A stretch of DNA of 7,531 bases from Planctomycetota bacterium (GTDB lineage: Bacteria > Planctomycetota > Planctomycetia > Pirellulales > Lacipirellulaceae). The stretch's first letter is position 1. Every line of letters begins with the position of its first letter. The translations under genes and the position numbers were made by a program. The notes under the pieces were generated by a model. That model worked only from the letters and a program-made list of their open reading frames with translations. It ran no database searches and had not been told where the DNA came from. The stretch covers positions 1 through 7,531 of the forward strand of contig JAADIN010000199.1 in the NCBI GenBank assembly GCA_013151315.1, in the 5' to 3' direction. Below, piece by piece: positions 5,566 through 7,531 of this stretch.

Positions 5566-6839
5566 GGGGCAACCTCCTTGCCGGGGTCCTTGTCGTTTTG
5601 GCTTGCGAGTCGAAAACGATCGGGGACGAGGTGGATGAGCGTTTCCAGCGCGATCGAAAAGCTGAGCCCTTCGGCAATTCGTTTTTCGGCGGTAAGGGTG
5701 TTGATGCCTAAAAGATTTCCGCTCGTATCGTAGAGTCCGCCGCCACTGTTGCCCGGGTTGATGGGCGCCGACGTTTGCAGAATTTGGTAGCTAAAACTTC
5801 CTCGAGTTCGCCTTCGGATTTGTGAGACGCTTCCCGAGGTGTGAGTCCAGCCCAATCCGTGCGGATTGCCGATGGCAAAGACTTCGTCGCCGATTCGGGG
5901 CGTGATTTTTTCGTTCCAATGGGCTTCTTGAACGTCGTTGAGAGAGAGCGGTGCCGAGACGATGGCGAGGTCGACTCCGTGGGGTGCCATCCATTCGACG
6001 ACGCCAGGAAACGAGACTTGGCTCACTGCCATGACCATCACACGAGCCAGATCGGAGAGATCGGCAGGCACATTTTTGGTGGTGTCCGAAAAATGTTGGT
6101 CGATGACATGACGATTCGTGAGAATGTATGCAGAGTCTTTGGTGACCTTCAGCACCACGCCCGATCCGATTGCACTGCGTCCGAGGCCCGCGTCGACTTG
6201 AAGCAAAACATTGGCGCGCATGGCACGGGCAATGGTCGCGGGCAAATCGTCAAGGGCCGAGGGGTCTAACGCCATTTCGGCCAAAGAGACGGTCGTGTGA
6301 GGTGTCCCCAAATAAGACGACAAGGCGACCGCCCACCCAATCACGTCGAAAAGGCCGAGCAGCATCGCGGCAACGGCGAGCCCCATGCCTCGACGGTTTT
6401 GATGATGGGTCACCAGGGCAATGCAAGCGACAAGAATTGCGACAAGCCCGGTGATCAGCCCGAACAACGGAATTCCCAACAAGGCAATCGCAAAAGCCCA
6501 GACACTTGTGCGATTCCATCGCCGAGCGGAATCTTTTTCTGCGGTGGATTCGTAATGAGGAGTCGGGTTGCTGGATGGCAGTGGTACGGCGGAAGCCAAT
6601 TCTTCGCTGGAGATCGTGAGCGACGAGCTGGCCGATTTTTCTGCGAGAGATTGGGAGCCAGCACACTCGTAAGAGCAGCAACTTCCGTGCTGTTGCCAGC
6701 ACGCTTCATGATGCACGCCCCCGCAGATTTTGCATCGAGCCACCGAATTTCCGATGGCGATTTCGGCGGCACACTTGCTGCAGAGGGTGCCACTTTCGCG
6801 TTCTCCCGCGAGCATCAATTGAGGGTCGTCATTTGTCAC
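5562..6839 (-). CDS. RING-like finger, membrane module, trypsin-like protease fusion
   Basis: A 425-residue protein with three parts. Residues 20-59 are a prokaryotic RING-like treble clef (C20, C23, C36, C39, H44, C47, C54, C59; core HHEACWQQHGSCCSYEC), the type found beside bacterial ubiquitin-pathway genes and a candidate E3. Residues 112-178 are a DUF4190-like membrane module: a 30-residue hydrophobic stretch, a basic loop HHQNRRG and a second helix. Residues 205-405 are a trypsin/DegP-like (S1C) protease with H244 (TNRHV), D290 (GVDLAIV) and S365 (NPGNSGG), so the triad is complete; no PDZ domain follows. The start is GTG 6839, with AAGGA seven bases upstream; the frame stays open to 7493, but that part is antisense-type noise over the neighbouring gene. 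It follows the upstream RING gene by 32 bases and overlaps the E2 gene by four. Whether the protease is cytoplasmic or periplasmic depends on the number of membrane passes (two or three). Architecture is confident; the E3 role is inferred. Confidence 0.88.
   Translation of the reverse strand: MTNDDPQLMLAGERESGTLCSKCAAEIAIGNSVARCKICGGVHHEACWQQHGSCCSYECAGSQSLAEKSASSSLTISSEELASAVPLPSSNPTPHYESTAEKDSARRWNRTSVWAFAIALLGIPLFGLITGLVAILVACIALVTHHQNRRGMGLAVAAMLLGLFDVIGWAVALSSYLGTPHTTVSLAEMALDPSALDDLPATIARAMRANVLLQVDAGLGRSAIGSGVVLKVTKDSAYILTNRHVIDQHFSDTTKNVPADLSDLARVMVMAVSQVSFPGVVEWMAPHGVDLAIVSAPLSLNDVQEAHWNEKITPRIGDEVFAIGNPHGLGWTHTSGSVSQIRRRTRGSFSYQILQTSAPINPGNSGGGLYDTSGNLLGINTLTAEKRIAEGLSFSIALETLIHLVPDRFRLASQNDKDPGKEVAP
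5573..5579 (-). promoter_or_regulatory. Strong ribosome binding site of the E2-like gene
   Basis: AAGGAGG on the minus strand, seven bases before ATG 5565, lies inside the last codons of the protease gene. It is the best Shine-Dalgarno sequence in the window and fixes the E2 start. Together with the ATGA overlap it indicates coupled translation. Confidence 0.8.
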
Positions 6840-6846
6840 GGAGAGT

Positions 6847-6851
6847 TCCTT
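6847..6851 (-). promoter_or_regulatory. Ribosome binding site that decides the GTG start at 6839
   Basis: AAGGA on the minus strand lies seven bases before GTG 6839. It supports this start over TTG 6815, ATG 6812 and the long upstream extension of the frame, none of which adds recognisable protein sequence. Confidence 0.65.
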
Positions 6852-6871
6852 CGGCCCAACGACGCCTTCGA

Positions 6872-7531
6872 TTAGATTTCTTGAAAAAGAAAAAACAGCA
6901 AGAGCAACACGGTATACAGCGTGGACAGAACGATGGAGGTCCACCCCATGATAACAAAAAGCGGGCCGCATCGCTTGAGGGTTTCCTGCTTGGGCAAAAG
7001 ATAGGTCATCGAAACAATCAAAGTTATCGGGGCCAAGCAGCCTAGCAGCGAGAGCACAAAGAGCCCGATCACCCAATTTTTGAGTTGGTCGGTTTTGTCG
7101 CTCGCATGGGCTTGCGAGCGAAGGTCGATCACCGACATCGGATCGACCGAGCTGAATTCGGTTTTGCAATACCGGCAACGTAAAGCAATCGACTTGATTT
7201 CTTCGCCGCAAGCGGGACACTTTTTGGTGTCGCCCCAAGCCGTCAGCGGCGTGCTGGAAGTTGCCTCGGAGTTGTCGACGGCCGAAGCTTCTTTGCATCC
7301 ATAAGTACCGCAGCCACCGACTTCGGACCAGCATTCTTGATGGTGAATTTGATCGCAACTGGGGCAAGTCACACAGTTTTCGTCGGGCCGGATATTGGTT
7401 TGGCAAATCGAACAAATGGCCTCTTGCCCCGCGCCCAGCGGTATCGAGTTGAGCACCACCGAGCTTGCGGTGGTTGCCAAGGCGACTCCGCATTTGGGGC
7501 AGCGAAACGACTGGCCCGCTTGCCCCTCGGG
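6872..7531 (-). CDS. RING-like finger membrane protein, 5' end outside window
   Basis: The visible C-terminal 219 residues of a protein whose start lies beyond the window edge; the frame is open to base 7531. It opens with the second half of an MJ0042-like zinc ribbon (FRCPKCG; C11 and C14 of the visible part). A RING-like finger follows at 40-79 (C40, C43, C56, C59, H64, C67, C74, C79; core HHQECWSEVGGCGTYGC), with ligand spacing identical to that of the next gene. A second zinc ribbon at 105-122 (CPACGEEIKSIALRCRYC) precedes two membrane helices at about 152-178 and 190-216, ending FLFQEI. With an even number of helices, the zinc fingers and the short C-terminus lie on one side, presumably the cytoplasm, near the E2. 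It is a candidate membrane-bound E3-like adaptor by analogy with RING families near bacterial E2 genes. TTG 7480 is in frame but is not a credible start because it would cut the zinc ribbon. Confidence 0.85.
   Translation of the reverse strand, partial: PEGQAGQSFRCPKCGVALATTASSVVLNSIPLGAGQEAICSICQTNIRPDENCVTCPSCDQIHHQECWSEVGGCGTYGCKEASAVDNSEATSSTPLTAWGDTKKCPACGEEIKSIALRCRYCKTEFSSVDPMSVIDLRSQAHASDKTDQLKNWVIGLFVLSLLGCLAPITLIVSMTYLLPKQETLKRCGPLFVIMGWTSIVLSTLYTVLLLLFFLFQEI

Noticed and set aside
4865..5677. Minus-strand frame of 270 codons over the E2 gene
   Set aside because: It overlaps the E2-like gene in another frame and has Arg/Ser/Pro-rich shadow composition.
5146..5733. Plus-strand frame of 195 codons opposite the E2 gene
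   Set aside because: It is antisense to a gene with clear domain signatures and has none of its own.
6840..7493. Upstream extension of the protease-fusion frame, adding 218 residues
   Set aside because: It overlaps the RING-like gene in another frame, its translation is Arg-rich without any domain, and GTG 6839 has a good ribosome binding site.
1..7531. tRNA, rRNA, CRISPR array, transposase or integrase
   Set aside because: No cloverleaf, rRNA motif, regularly spaced direct repeats or recombinase motifs were seen on either strand.

Overview
The window looks like chromosomal DNA from a planctomycete, most likely of the Pirellulales type. This is inferred from the protein families (DUF2752, MJ0042-like zinc ribbons, DUF4190-like membrane modules, a long TPR membrane protein, bacterial RING-like fingers beside an E2-like protein) and from dispersed repeat motifs of the 'cacagatgaacacgg' and 'cgcagagacgcgg' type. 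No taxonomic marker gene is present.

Layout. A small plus-strand gene (139-564, zinc ribbon plus membrane module) converges on a long minus-strand block. Read in transcription order from the right edge, the block is: a membrane protein with a RING-like finger, cut by the window edge (6872 to beyond 7531); a fusion of RING-like finger, membrane module and trypsin-like protease (5562-6839, GTG start); and an E2/UBC-fold protein with a C-terminal zinc ribbon (4924-5565, 4-base ATGA overlap and a strong ribosome binding site). A gene-poor stretch (4660-4923) follows, holding an inverted-repeat element and another dispersed motif. Then come a DUF2752 membrane protein (4180-4659) and a large TPR membrane protein (590-4101), which is split into two overlapping frames by an apparent single-base frameshift near 3230-3300.

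How it fits together. The strongest signal is the right-hand cluster. An E2-like enzyme with the HPN motif and a candidate catalytic cysteine sits in an operon with two proteins carrying RING-like zinc fingers of identical metal-ligand spacing; one of these is fused through a membrane module to a serine protease with a complete catalytic triad. This looks like a membrane-linked bacterial ubiquitin-like conjugation system with E2, candidate E3s and a protease. No ubiquitin-like modifier, E1 or JAB deconjugase is visible; they may lie upstream of the right edge or elsewhere. The small plus-strand gene combines the zinc ribbon of the first RING protein with the membrane module of the second, so it may be a relative of the cluster. 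The DUF2752 and TPR genes share the strand, but no functional link to the cluster can be shown.
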